Source of the DNA: Amphritea atlantica
GTDB taxonomy: Bacteria > Pseudomonadota > Gammaproteobacteria > Pseudomonadales > Balneatricaceae
Reading direction: 5' to 3'
Length of the DNA stretch: 64,000 nt
Assembly: GCF_900111095.1 (NCBI RefSeq)
Contig: NZ_FOGB01000005.1
Location: 222,561 to 286,560 of the forward strand
The translations under genes and the position numbers were made by a program. A model generated the notes under the pieces. It saw only the letters and a program-made list of their open reading frames with translations, was not told the origin of the DNA and did not search any database. This document shows, piece after piece, positions 20,434 through 28,956 of the stretch. Within the stretch, counting starts at the first letter, position 1. Every line of letters begins with the position of its first letter.

Positions 20434-21219
20434 GTGAAGTTACGTATTTTCCAGGTTGATGCATTTACAGACACGCTATTTGGAGGTAACCCAGCCGCCG
20501 TTTGTCCGCTGAAAGAGTGGCTCAGTGACGCGCTGATGCAACAGATAGCGATGGAAAACTCTGTGGCTGAAACCGCGTTTTTTGTTCCGAATAAAGTAGG
20601 TTTTGAGATCCGCTGGTTCACGCCCGAAATTGAAATGGATCTGTGCGGCCATGCCACTCTGGCAGCTGCACATGTGATAACAAAGCACTTAGGCTATAGC
20701 AAATCAGATCTGATTTTCCAGTCTACAAGCGGCAAACTCCCGGTCAAAATCAATAACGATCTGATTACGTTGATTTTTCCATCCCGAAAACCATTAACCG
20801 ATAACGCCCCTCAGGCGATATTGGATGCCTTGCATATCCCCCCCATCGAAGTACTTAAAGCCCGTGACTATCTCCTTGTCTTTGATAGCGAAGCAGATAT
20901 TCGCAGCATACAGCCAAACAGGAATATTCTTGATCAGATCAATCTGGATCCGGGAGGAATTATCGTTACTGCCAAAGGCGATAGTGTGGACTTTGTTTCT
21001 CGTTTCTTTACTCCTCAGGCGAGTATTCTGGAAGATCCGGTTACAGGTTCAGCCCACTGCTCTCTTATCCCCTACTGGGCCGAGAAGCTATCCCGTAACC
21101 AGATGACTGCATTGCAGTTATCATCCAGAGAGGGGACGTTATTCTGCCAAAACGCAGCCGATGAAGTCCACATATCAGGTAAAGCGGTAACCTATATGGA
21201 AGGCATAATAACGATTTAG
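20434..21219 (+). CDS. PhzF family isomerase/epimerase-like protein
   Basis: The 261-residue protein has the diaminopimelate-epimerase-like PhzF fold. The opening IFQVDAFTDTLFGGNPAAVC, the catalytic Glu region NSVAETAFF near residue 45, DLCGHATLAAAHV near 70 and the EDPVTGSAHCSLIPYW stretch near 200 are all family hallmarks. It starts at a GTG preceded by AAGGAG. No phenazine genes are present, so the substrate is unknown; many such proteins act in minor metabolism. It is the last gene before the hipBA-type module. Confidence 0.92.
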   Translation: MKLRIFQVDAFTDTLFGGNPAAVCPLKEWLSDALMQQIAMENSVAETAFFVPNKVGFEIRWFTPEIEMDLCGHATLAAAHVITKHLGYSKSDLIFQSTSGKLPVKINNDLITLIFPSRKPLTDNAPQAILDALHIPPIEVLKARDYLLVFDSEADIRSIQPNRNILDQINLDPGGIIVTAKGDSVDFVSRFFTPQASILEDPVTGSAHCSLIPYWAEKLSRNQMTALQLSSREGTLFCQNAADEVHISGKAVTYMEGIITI

Positions 21220-21488
21220 TAACCCAGTAGATCGTCAGCCGAACTGCAACCATAGAAACGCGATAGCATTGCCATCAGATGACACAGGATGGGCTTGGCA
21301 GCCAGTTGTCCACAGCCTCTTACGCTACTTGCTTTGCAAATTGGGAAAACTGGCTGGGGGCATTTAGGGCTTTGAGATTTGGCTCGCCCGCTCTTTCCTC
21401 ACCTCTTCCCCCAAAGAAATAAGCACAATAAGCGAATTTTGGCACAACACAATAAGCGAACAACAGCACATAGAAGCACCTCTAAAAA
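21220..21488. other. Intergenic stretch with a 13-bp direct repeat
   Basis: No gene is seen. CACAATAAGCGAA occurs twice (21424-21436 and 21448-21460), 24 bp apart. The base composition becomes AT-rich just beyond it, where the hipBA-type module begins. The repeat could mark a junction or a further regulatory site; nothing decides between them. Confidence 0.4.
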
Positions 21489-21614
21489 AGCAACATATAT
21501 GCTTCTTTTTACAATTAAAATGCTTTAACCACGTAAAAGCAACTTATATGTTGCTGAAGCCAGAAAAAGAAACTAATATGTTTCTTAATGGTAAATAGCA
21601 ACATATACGTTTCA
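21489..21614. promoter_or_regulatory. Four operator-like palindromes and promoter of the hipBA-type operon
   Basis: Four 18-bp inverted repeats of the form AGMAAC-N6-GTTKCT lie at 21489-21506, 21538-21555, 21568-21585 and 21597-21614. The second and third are perfect in their arms. A promoter fits between them: TTGCTG (21551-21556), 17 bp, then TAATAT (21574-21579), so site 3 covers the -10 box. Site 4 ends 2 nt before the start codon and occupies the ribosome-binding-site region. Known HipB proteins bind several such palindromes cooperatively, so autorepression is the likely role. Confidence 0.75.
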
Positions 21615-21616
21615 TT

Positions 21617-21964
21617 ATGAATTCACTACTCGAACAGATCAAAAAACGCCGTATCGCACTAAAACTCAAGCAGCACGATATGATGCTGCGCGTTGGTATA
21701 TCGCGCCAGCAATATCAGCGTTTGGAATCCAAAGGCAACCCTCGGCTTGATACTCTTGAGTTAGTCGCTAAGGGGCTTAAAAGTGAATTGCTGCTGATAC
21801 CACAGGAAAAAATAAATGCTGTGCTGGCGGCACTGGCCGACGATACTATTTCAAACTCTGGGCCATCAACTGGGGCACCAACCAAGCCAAGCCAGACGGG
21901 AAAAGAACAAAGCAACCCACTGGCGGATGATCCATGGAAGGGTTTGTTGGGAGAAAACGAATGA
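21617..21964 (+). CDS. hipB: HipB-like XRE family antitoxin/autorepressor
   Basis: This small 115-residue DNA-binding protein has an N-terminal Cro/C1-type helix-turn-helix (KLKQHDMMLRVGISRQQYQRL, about residues 17-38). A flexible polar tail rich in Ser, Pro and Gly ends in WKGLLGENE. In HipBA systems the antitoxin binds the kinase and operator DNA together. It overlaps the next gene by 4 nt (ATGA), the usual toxin-antitoxin coupling. Four palindromes cover its promoter. No clear Shine-Dalgarno site precedes the ATG. Confidence 0.85.
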   Translation: MNSLLEQIKKRRIALKLKQHDMMLRVGISRQQYQRLESKGNPRLDTLELVAKGLKSELLLIPQEKINAVLAALADDTISNSGPSTGAPTKPSQTGKEQSNPLADDPWKGLLGENE

Positions 21965-23280
21965 GCGCAGATGCCAGAAATGAAGTGGGCGATGAAATGA
22001 ATGTATTACAGCTCTCAATTCATGGCGTATTAATCGGCTATCTCGCAGGGTTTAAGAATGGCCGCAATGTGTTGAGCTTTGCAGATTCATTCAGGAACAA
22101 CCCTGATCGTCCAACATTCAGCCTGATTACCCACCCGAAGTTTCCGAATGCAGCCAGGCTCATGGCAGAGTCATGGGCAAGAAATCAGCGACTACATCCT
22201 GTGCTTTCAAACTTGCTGCCAGAAGGATCTTTGCGAGAACTAATCGCTCAAGGCCTGAAGGTGCACGTTGATAATGAATTTCATATTCTCTCGTATCTTG
22301 GCGAAGACTTGCCCGGGGCTATCGAAGCCACGCCAATGGAGCCGGATGATGTTCCCGATTACGTACTGAACACGCACGGAAAGGCTAAGGCGATTAAGTT
22401 CGATAAAGATGCTCTTCACAAGAAAGGAAGAGAAAACAAGTTTTCCTTGGCTGGCGTGCAAATGAAGTTTTCTATGAAGGAAAAGGATGGACGCTATAAC
22501 TTATCCAAAGGTGATGTACTGGGCGACTGGATTATCAAAACGCCCTCAACCAAGCATAAGTTCGTACCTCTGAACGAATACACTGCCATGTCGTTAGCCG
22601 CATTAGCTGGAGTTGATATTCCCGAAATCAAGCTGGTTGAACTGGACAAGCTGGATAATCTGCCACAAATTAACCTGCCAGATGAAAAGCAAGCCTTTGC
22701 TATTAAACGGTTTGATCGTGACCCTGTAGATCAAAACATGAGCCAGCGCATCCACATGGAAGACTTCGCGCAAATTCTGGTGAAGTACCCGCACGAAAAA
22801 TACACTTCCGCTAATTACGAGAATATCGGCAAAGTCATCTATGACTTTTCTGGCGACGGGCTGGCCGACGCTCAGCAGTTCGCAAGGCGGTTACTGGTGA
22901 ATATTCTCTTGGCGAATGGAGATGCGCACCTTAAGAACTGGAGCTTCCTGTACCCTGATAAGGTTACGCCTCGACTTTCTCCTGCATACGATATCGTAAC
23001 AACCAATGTCTATATCGAGAATGAAACCCAATACGCGCTCAATTTAGGTAAAACAAAAGAGTGGTATACAGTCACCATGGCACACTTTCAGTCGTGGGCA
23101 GGCAGGTCTGACATTCCGTGGCGAGTGATAAAGCCTCACTTGGACGATACAATGAGCAAGGCAAGAGAGTTATGGCCTGAGACTCTGAAAGCGTTACCGA
23201 TGAACGAAGTGCACAAAGAAGGCCTTAGATCGCATTGGGCTAAGCTTCAGCAAGACTTTAAGATTGAAGTCACAAAATAA
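21961..23280 (+). CDS. hipA: HipA-like serine/threonine kinase toxin
   Basis: HipA kinases phosphorylate glutamyl-tRNA synthetase or other targets and cause growth arrest; the target here is unknown. The 439-residue protein has the N-terminal couple_HipA region (LSIHGVLIGYLAGFKNGRNV) and the HipA kinase core. Visible parts are the phosphoacceptor-type loop SLAGVQMKFSM near residue 165, AFAIKRFDRD near 243, catalytic NGDAHLKNWSF near 322 and metal-binding PAYDIVTT near 342. The start at 21961 overlaps the hipB stop and follows GGGAG; an earlier in-frame start (21934) lies inside hipB. Codons are more AT-rich than those of the neighbours, which suggests acquisition by transfer. Confidence 0.88.
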   Translation: MSADARNEVGDEMNVLQLSIHGVLIGYLAGFKNGRNVLSFADSFRNNPDRPTFSLITHPKFPNAARLMAESWARNQRLHPVLSNLLPEGSLRELIAQGLKVHVDNEFHILSYLGEDLPGAIEATPMEPDDVPDYVLNTHGKAKAIKFDKDALHKKGRENKFSLAGVQMKFSMKEKDGRYNLSKGDVLGDWIIKTPSTKHKFVPLNEYTAMSLAALAGVDIPEIKLVELDKLDNLPQINLPDEKQAFAIKRFDRDPVDQNMSQRIHMEDFAQILVKYPHEKYTSANYENIGKVIYDFSGDGLADAQQFARRLLVNILLANGDAHLKNWSFLYPDKVTPRLSPAYDIVTTNVYIENETQYALNLGKTKEWYTVTMAHFQSWAGRSDIPWRVIKPHLDDTMSKARELWPETLKALPMNEVHKEGLRSHWAKLQQDFKIEVTK

Positions 23281-23377
23281 AGGCTATCTCAGTTAACGAA
23301 TAATTAAGATACGACACGCTTGACTTACATCAGACATAAAAAGGCATACCCTTTCGATACACCTCTGATTATTACGT

Positions 23378-23439
23378 TGGTAGCGGAGCCAGATCTAAGC
23401 CGACGACCTTCCTGCCCTTATTAAGAGCCGAGCCCGACG
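23378..23439 (-). pseudogene. Decayed copy of initiator tRNA
   Basis: On the minus strand this segment keeps many blocks of the intact tRNA-fMet 120 bp away. On the plus strand, TGGTAGCGG, GCCAGAT, CGACGACCTTC and GAGCCCGACG occur in the same order and orientation. The anticodon stem and the 5' part are lost. It is either a dead tandem tRNA duplicate or one end of an old integration at the tRNA. Confidence 0.6.
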
Positions 23440-23459
23440 CCTGATCTCAAATTCCAGAC

Positions 23460-23487
23460 GAAAAAAAAGCCAATCTTTCGATTAGCT
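23460..23487 (-). terminator. Intrinsic terminator of the initiator tRNA
   Basis: On the minus strand AGCTAATC (23480-23487) pairs with GATTGGCT (23468-23475) through a GAAA loop, with one G-T pair, and runs into a tract of T residues. Confidence 0.75.
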
Positions 23488-23500
23488 TGTCTTTCCGTTG

Positions 23501-23577
<77 letters not shown>

Positions 23578-23591
23578 TCAACGTGGGGCGT

Positions 23592-23620
23592 ATACTACAG
23601 ATGAGTTACCCTCTTGGCAA
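23592..23620 (-). promoter_or_regulatory. Promoter of the initiator tRNA
   Basis: On the minus strand TTGCCA (23615-23620) is 17 bp from TAGTAT (23592-23597). The following ACGCCCC is a GC-rich discriminator of the kind that goes with stringent control of stable RNA genes. Confidence 0.65.
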
Positions 23621-24240
23621 ATGATTTAGCTAAATAATTTAAATAACGTAGCAAACTGCTGTTTTTACAAAAACCGACCGCTGCCTGGCATATTCCTGAA
23701 CTGCGGGAGCCACATGCTAAAAATGAATATCCTCTGCAATCAAAAAAACTTCAGTTGAAATTGCTGACGATTAAATCGCCTGCTGATGTCCGATGCCTGT
23801 TGAATTTAAAAGAAATACGGGTATTTACCTACAAAAAAATAACAGAAAAATAATCTGCTAATTAAACTTATGACCATAGATAATATCTATTTCTTACGTA
23901 TCTGCATCACTTTCCTTGGTTGACTTACGCCATCCTCCCGGATTAATGTTGGTCGCCAGCGCACCCCAAAAAGGTATCGCTGCAACAGAAACCGGCCTAT
24001 CCGCCGGCACAATAACAACAATATTCAAACCTGGCTGTGATCCGGCTAAGGTAAAGGGTAATAACCATGACCTACCGTTTTTTTCTGCGGCACACACCGT
24101 TGTGCCATCCCGATCTCACAGACCTGCTGTCTGCTGATAGTTCAGTTGTATTCCTACGCTCCATCATCCAAAGACCGAAAGACCAACTCAGGAATATTTC
24201 GCCCCCCGGCGTCTGATTCACCGTTTTCTATTCATCCATT
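23621..24240. other. Non-coding or degraded stretch between tRNA and the oxidoreductase gene
   Basis: No supported gene is seen. The first 300 bp are AT-rich. A GC-richer part (about 23930-24180) has short overlapping open frames on both strands without ribosome-binding sites or recognisable motifs. GTCTGATTC occurs at 24211-24219 and again at 24241-24249. Confidence 0.4.
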
Positions 24241-24249
24241 GTCTGATTC

Positions 24250-24287
24250 GTTCTGAACCGGAGCGCATAACTGTTGCCGTTCAGAAC
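24250..24287. promoter_or_regulatory. Paired GTTC-W-GAAC palindromes before the indolepyruvate oxidoreductase gene
   Basis: GTTCTGAAC (24250-24258) and GTTCAGAAC (24279-24287) are 29 bp apart and each is followed by CCGG and GAGC. The second abuts the ribosome-binding site GGGAG (24289-24293). They look like operators for a dimeric repressor; the binder is unknown. Confidence 0.5.
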
Positions 24288-24301
24288 CGGGAGCTATCAA
24301 C

Positions 24302-27300
24302 ATGAAAAATGCCGTTTCACTGCAGGATAAGTGGGAAAAACAGAGCGGACGGGTCTACCTGACCGGTAGTCAGGCGCTGGCTCGCCTGCCGATGCTTCAG
24401 GCCGCACGGGATAAACAGGCTGGACTGAATACAGCCGGATTCATCTCGGGCTATCGGGGCTCACCTCTGGGTAACTTTGACAAAACCCTGTGGCAGATCC
24501 GCGATTACCTGAAACAGAACAATATCGTCTTCCAACCCGGCGTTAATGAAGATCTGGGGGCAACCGCCGTGTGGGGATCACAACAGGTCAACGTATTTGA
24601 AGGTGCCCGCTATGACGGTGTTTTCGGCCTCTGGTATGGCAAAGGTCCGGGGGTTGACCGTACCGGTGATGTACTGAAGCATGCCAACGCTTTCGGTACC
24701 TCAGAGTATGGTGGAGTACTGGCGGTTGCCGGTGATGACCATGCCAGTAAATCCTCGACCCTTCCCCATCAGAGCGATTACGCCTTTATGGATGCGATGA
24801 TTCCGGTACTCTATCCCTCCGGGATTCAGGAGATGCTGGATTATGGCCTGTATGGCTGGGCAATGTCCCGCTTCAGCGGCTGCTGGGTGGGGCTGAAAGC
24901 GCTGGCCGAGGTAATGGATTCAGCCATCTCAGCCAATCTTGATCACCAGCGACTGGAGATCAGCCTCCCCGAACACTTCGAGCGCCCCGCAGATGGCCTG
25001 AATGCCCGCTGGCCGGATAAACCACTGCAACAGGAAGCGCGACTGCACCGCTACAAAATCGCGGCAGCACAGGCGTTCTGCCGCCACAACCGACTGGATA
25101 AAATCGTTATCGATACCGCTCAGCCGCGCCTGGGTATTGTCACCACCGGCAAGTCTTATCTTGATGTCCTGCAGGCGCTGGAAGATCTGGGTATCAGCCA
25201 CGCGCAGGCCGCCGGGTTAGGTATCCGGTTATACAAAGTCGCGATGCCCTGGCCGCTGGAACCCGAAGGGGTCTATGAGTTTGCTGAGGGTCTGGAAGAG
25301 ATTCTGGTCATCGAAGAGAAACGCGGCCTGATCGAAGATCAGCTGAAGGAGCAACTCTACAGCTGGCAGGACCGGCATCAGAGTGCTCGTCCCCGGGTGG
25401 TGGGTAAGAAAGATCAGTTGGGCAATGAGCTACTAACCAGTCTGAGCGAACTGACACCGGCGATGATCGCCCGGGCGATTGCGGCACGTGTCGCCCCCTT
25501 CCACAACAGTCAGCAGATCGCTGACCGCCTCACCTTTCTTAGCGAAAAAGAGTACCAACTGGCACAGCCGCGTGCCCTGCTGGAGCGCACTCCGCACTTC
25601 TGCTCCGGCTGCCCCCATAACACCTCTACGGTGGTGCCTGAGGGCAGCCGCGCACTGGGCGGTATCGGTTGTCACTATATGGCCACCTGGATGGACCGTG
25701 GCACCGACACCTTTACCCAGATGGGCGGCGAAGGCGCGACCTGGATCGGTCAGGCCCCCTTCACTGATAACAACCATGTGTTCCAGAACCTCGGCGATGG
25801 AACCTACTTTCACTCGGGCCTGCTGGCGATTCGTGCGGCGATCGCCTCCGGCGCTAACATCACCTATAAAGTGTTGTATAACGATGCCGTCGCCATGACC
25901 GGGGGTCAGCCCATTGATGGCCAGTTGACGGTGCAGCAGATTACCCACCAGCTCTATGGTGAAGGTGTTCACCGTATCGCTGTGGTCAGCGATGAACCGG
26001 ATAAATACCCCAGCCGTTCTGAATTTGCCGATGGGGTCACCTTCCACCACCGGGATGATCTGCAGGCGGTGCAGATGGAGCTGCGGGAGATCCCTGGCTG
26101 CACCGCGATGGTGTATGACCAGACCTGTGCGGCGGAGAAACGTCGGCGCCGTAAACGCAGTGAGATGACCGACCCGCAAAAACGGGTGGTTATTCATCAG
26201 GAGATCTGCGAAGGCTGCGGTGACTGCGGCGTGCAATCCAACTGTTTGTCTCTGCTGCCCAAAGAAACCGACCGTGGCCGCAAACGCGCTATCGATCAGT
26301 CCGCCTGTAATAAAGATTTCAGCTGCATCCGTGGCTTCTGTCCCAGCTTTGTTACCGTCAAAGGGGGCAAACTGCGTAAACCCGAACCACTGGGTAAAGA
26401 GAGTCATTTCCCGCAGCTGCCCATGCCGCAGCTACCCGGTTGTAGCACGCCCTACAACATCCTGCTGACCGGTGTCGGTGGCACTGGGGTGGTGACCGTC
26501 AGCGCCCTGCTGGGGATGGCGGCGCATATCGAAGGTAAAGGTACTGGGGTGCTGGATCAGATAGGCCTGGCACAGAAATTTGGCGCGGTAATGAGCCATA
26601 TCCGCATCGCCGAGTCTCAGGAACAGATCCATACGGTGCGTATTCCGGCGGGTGAAACCGATCTGATGATCGGCTTTGACCTGATGGTAGGGGCCAGCGA
26701 AGAGGCGCTGGGCAAGCTGGATCGGCAGCGCAGCCAGGTGGTGATCAATAACCATGAAACCATGCCTGCGGCGTTTACCCGAGACCCCGATCTGCAGGTA
26801 CCCACCGCAGAGATGCAGCAGGTAATCCGTGACAGCGCCAAACCTCTGAGCAGCTTCTGTCTTGATGCAACCACCCTGGCCACGCAGCTACTCGGTGATG
26901 GTATGGCGGTTAATCTGTTCTGCATCGGCTATGCCTGGCAGAAAGGGCTGATTCCCCTTGAGATGGATTCAATCGAGCAAGCGATCGAACTCAATGGTGT
27001 GGCGGTTTCGGCCAACAAAGAAGCGTTCCTCTGGGGACGCCGTGCAGCGCACAACCTGCAGCAGGTTGAACAGATCACTTCCCCGGCCAGTGATGTTCAG
27101 ACGGTGCGGATAATGCCCGGGCTGGAAGAGGTGATTCACCGGGAGATGCAGCACCTTAACCAATATCAGGGAGCTGCCCTGGCGCATCGCTATCAGTCAC
27201 TGGTGCGTCACGTCGCAGACGCGGAAAAGCAACTGGGCAGAGGGAACACCCTGAGCCTGGCCGTTGCGGAAAATTACAGCAAGGTGCTGGCCTATAAGGA

Positions 27301-27778
27301 TGAGTATGAGGTTGCCCGACAGCTGACATCCAGCCACTTCCGGCAGCAACTTGAAAGCCAGTTTGAAGGAGACTTTGAACTCGAATTCAATCTGGCACCG
27401 CCGCTGATCTCGCGGATCAACCGCGCTACGGGGCGCCCGGTCAAGCGCCGCTTTAGCGAAAAAATCATGCCGCTGTTTCGTCTGCTGGCCAGCCTCAGAC
27501 CTTTGCGGGGCTCCCCCCTGGATCTGTTTGGTTACAGTGCTGATCGCCGTCTCGAACGACGACTGATCCGCGAATATGAGCAGGATATTCAGGCGCTACT
27601 GCAGAATCTCAGTGTGGACAATCTGCAGGATGCGATTGAGCTGGCCCGGCTACCCTCTGTGATTCGCGGCTATGGACCGGTCAAGGAGCGCGCCTATGAG
27701 CAAGCGCAAATCCAGCGACAACTGCTTCGGGAGCAGATCCTTGAAGCGCACAGCAGCGCATCCCAGGCAACTGTTTAA
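24302..27778 (+). CDS. Indolepyruvate ferredoxin oxidoreductase, fused alpha-beta-gamma form
   Basis: This large 2-oxoacid:ferredoxin oxidoreductase decarboxylates aryl- or branched-chain 2-oxoacids to acyl-CoA, using thiamine diphosphate and passing electrons to ferredoxin. The single 1158-residue chain is typical of aerobic proteobacteria. It carries a pyrimidine-binding region (GFISGYRGSPLGNFD near residue 48) and the CSGCPHNTS motif near 434. It also has the thiamine diphosphate domain (GIGCHYMATWMDRGTD onward), an iron-sulfur cysteine cluster (ICEGCGDCGVQSNC near 634) and the gamma domain (TGVGGTGVVT near 724). It heads a module with leucine dehydrogenase (36 bp downstream) and an amino-acid transporter, which favours 2-oxoacids from Leu, Ile, Val, Phe or Trp. 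Confidence 0.95.
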   Translation: MKNAVSLQDKWEKQSGRVYLTGSQALARLPMLQAARDKQAGLNTAGFISGYRGSPLGNFDKTLWQIRDYLKQNNIVFQPGVNEDLGATAVWGSQQVNVFEGARYDGVFGLWYGKGPGVDRTGDVLKHANAFGTSEYGGVLAVAGDDHASKSSTLPHQSDYAFMDAMIPVLYPSGIQEMLDYGLYGWAMSRFSGCWVGLKALAEVMDSAISANLDHQRLEISLPEHFERPADGLNARWPDKPLQQEARLHRYKIAAAQAFCRHNRLDKIVIDTAQPRLGIVTTGKSYLDVLQALEDLGISHAQAAGLGIRLYKVAMPWPLEPEGVYEFAEGLEEILVIEEKRGLIEDQLKEQLYSWQDRHQSARPRVVGKKDQLGNELLTSLSELTPAMIARAIAARVAPFHNSQQIADRLTFLSEKEYQLAQPRALLERTPHFCSGCPHNTSTVVPEGSRALGGIGCHYMATWMDRGTDTFTQMGGEGATWIGQAPFTDNNHVFQNLGDGTYFHSGLLAIRAAIASGANITYKVLYNDAVAMTGGQPIDGQLTVQQITHQLYGEGVHRIAVVSDEPDKYPSRSEFADGVTFHHRDDLQAVQMELREIPGCTAMVYDQTCAAEKRRRRKRSEMTDPQKRVVIHQEICEGCGDCGVQSNCLSLLPKETDRGRKRAIDQSACNKDFSCIRGFCPSFVTVKGGKLRKPEPLGKESHFPQLPMPQLPGCSTPYNILLTGVGGTGVVTVSALLGMAAHIEGKGTGVLDQIGLAQKFGAVMSHIRIAESQEQIHTVRIPAGETDLMIGFDLMVGASEEALGKLDRQRSQVVINNHETMPAAFTRDPDLQVPTAEMQQVIRDSAKPLSSFCLDATTLATQLLGDGMAVNLFCIGYAWQKGLIPLEMDSIEQAIELNGVAVSANKEAFLWGRRAAHNLQQVEQITSPASDVQTVRIMPGLEEVIHREMQHLNQYQGAALAHRYQSLVRHVADAEKQLGRGNTLSLAVAENYSKVLAYKDEYEVARQLTSSHFRQQLESQFEGDFELEFNLAPPLISRINRATGRPVKRRFSEKIMPLFRLLASLRPLRGSPLDLFGYSADRRLERRLIREYEQDIQALLQNLSVDNLQDAIELARLPSVIRGYGPVKERAYEQAQIQRQLLREQILEAHSSASQATV

Positions 27779-27814
27779 TAACAATAAAACCCAGCATTAT
27801 TCAGGAAAACCGTT

Positions 27815-28882
27815 ATGTCCGTTTTTAGTCATGCCGAATTTGATAACCATGAGCAGGTTGTCTTCTGTCACGATGAGATCACTGGCCTGAAGGCCATTAT
27901 CGCCATCCATAACACCAACCGCGGCCCCGCATTAGGGGGCTGCCGGATGTGGCACTACAGCAGCGATGAGGAAGCCCTTAACGATGTGTTGCGCCTATCC
28001 AAAGGGATGACCTATAAGTCGGCCCTGGCCAATCTCGACCTAGGCGGCGGTAAGTCGGTGATCATCGGCGACCCGCGCAAACATAAAACCCCGGAGCTGC
28101 TGGCAGCGATGGGACGTTTTCTGGAGCACACCGGCAACCGCTATATTGCGGCAGAGGACTCCGGCACGTCGGTACCCGACCTGCAGGTGATGGCACAACA
28201 CACTGGCAATGTGGCCGGCATCACCGAACGTACCGGTATTGATGGTCTGCCCTGCAATGGCGATCCCTCCCCTGCTACCGCTTATGGCACCTTTATCGGT
28301 CTGAAAACGGCGGTGCAGTATCAACTGGACCGCACCGATCTGACAGGTCTCAAGGTGGCGATTCAGGGAGTGGGTAATGTCGGCTACCGGCTTGCCGAAC
28401 AGCTCCATCAGGCGGGTGCACAGCTGTTTGTTACCGATATCCATCAGCAACAGGTAACCCGTGCAGTCGAAGAACTGGGTGCTATCGCCGTCAGTCAGAA
28501 TGAGATTCTCTCTCTGGATGTGGATGTGATCGCCCCCTGCGCCCTGGGTGCCGTGCTCAATGATGAGTCGATTCCGCTGATCAAAGCAAAAGTGATTGCC
28601 GGTGCGGCCAATAATCAGTTGGCGTCGCAACGCCATGATCTGATGTTGCGTGAGCGTGGCATTCTCTATGCCCCGGATTACGTCCTTAACGCGGGCGGCA
28701 TCATCGATATTTTCTATGAACGTATCGGTCATCAACACACTCAGGTGCGCGCCCATATCGAGACCATCGCCGACACCCTGTGCGAGATATTCCGTCGGGC
28801 CGATGCCCAGGATCGTCCAACCGGGGAGATCGCCAATGAGCTGGCCGAAGAACGCATTAATCAGCCACGTGCGGCACACTAA
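27815..28882 (+). CDS. Leucine dehydrogenase (Glu/Leu/Phe/Val dehydrogenase family)
   Basis: This NAD+-dependent enzyme oxidatively deaminates branched-chain amino acids to 2-oxoacids. The 355 residues fit the octameric LeuDH group rather than GDH. The catalytic lysine region [13 protein letters not shown] near residue 76, the AAEDSGTSV stretch and the NAD-binding [13 protein letters not shown] near 184 are present. It lies 36 bp after the 2-oxoacid ferredoxin oxidoreductase gene, whose substrate it would produce. Phenylalanine dehydrogenase is a possible alternative. Confidence 0.93.
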   Translation: MSVFSHAEFDNHEQVVFCHDEITGLKAIIAIHNTNRGPALGGCRMWHYSSDEEALNDVLRLSKGMTYKSALANLDLGGGKSVIIGDPRKHKTPELLAAMGRFLEHTGNRYIAAEDSGTSVPDLQVMAQHTGNVAGITERTGIDGLPCNGDPSPATAYGTFIGLKTAVQYQLDRTDLTGLKVAIQGVGNVGYRLAEQLHQAGAQLFVTDIHQQQVTRAVEELGAIAVSQNEILSLDVDVIAPCALGAVLNDESIPLIKAKVIAGAANNQLASQRHDLMLRERGILYAPDYVLNAGGIIDIFYERIGHQHTQVRAHIETIADTLCEIFRRADAQDRPTGEIANELAEERINQPRAAH

Positions 28883-28898
28883 CCTGTAAAAACAACTC

Positions 28899-28917
28899 AG
28901 CCCATCACCGATGGGCT
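28899..28917 (+). other. Intercistronic hairpin between leucine dehydrogenase and transporter genes
   Basis: AGCCCATC-ACC-GATGGGCT is a perfect 8-bp stem with no T-tract, so it more likely stabilises or partly attenuates the mRNA than ends it. Confidence 0.5.
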
Positions 28918-28956
28918 GGCTCTCTCTGACATAAAAATAAGATCTGGAGAAAATCA

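Noticed and set aside
21424-21460. Direct repeat CACAATAAGCGAA as a transposon target-site duplication
   Set aside because: The copies are only 24 bp apart with nothing between them, and no transposase gene or terminal inverted repeats are nearby.
21489-21614. Repeated 18-mers that at first suggest a CRISPR array
   Set aside because: Spacings are irregular (49, 30, 29 bp centre to centre), each unit is itself a palindrome, the intervals are not spacer-like, and no cas genes are present. They fit operators of the hipBA-type operon.
23894-24137. Overlapping short open frames on both strands (67 and 73 codons)
   Set aside because: No ribosome-binding sites, no family resemblance, and mutual overlap; not supported as genes.
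25433-26407. Long minus-strand open frame (324 codons) inside the indolepyruvate oxidoreductase gene
   Set aside because: It is antisense to a clearly coding gene, has no ribosome-binding site or recognisable motif, and results from the codon bias of the real gene.
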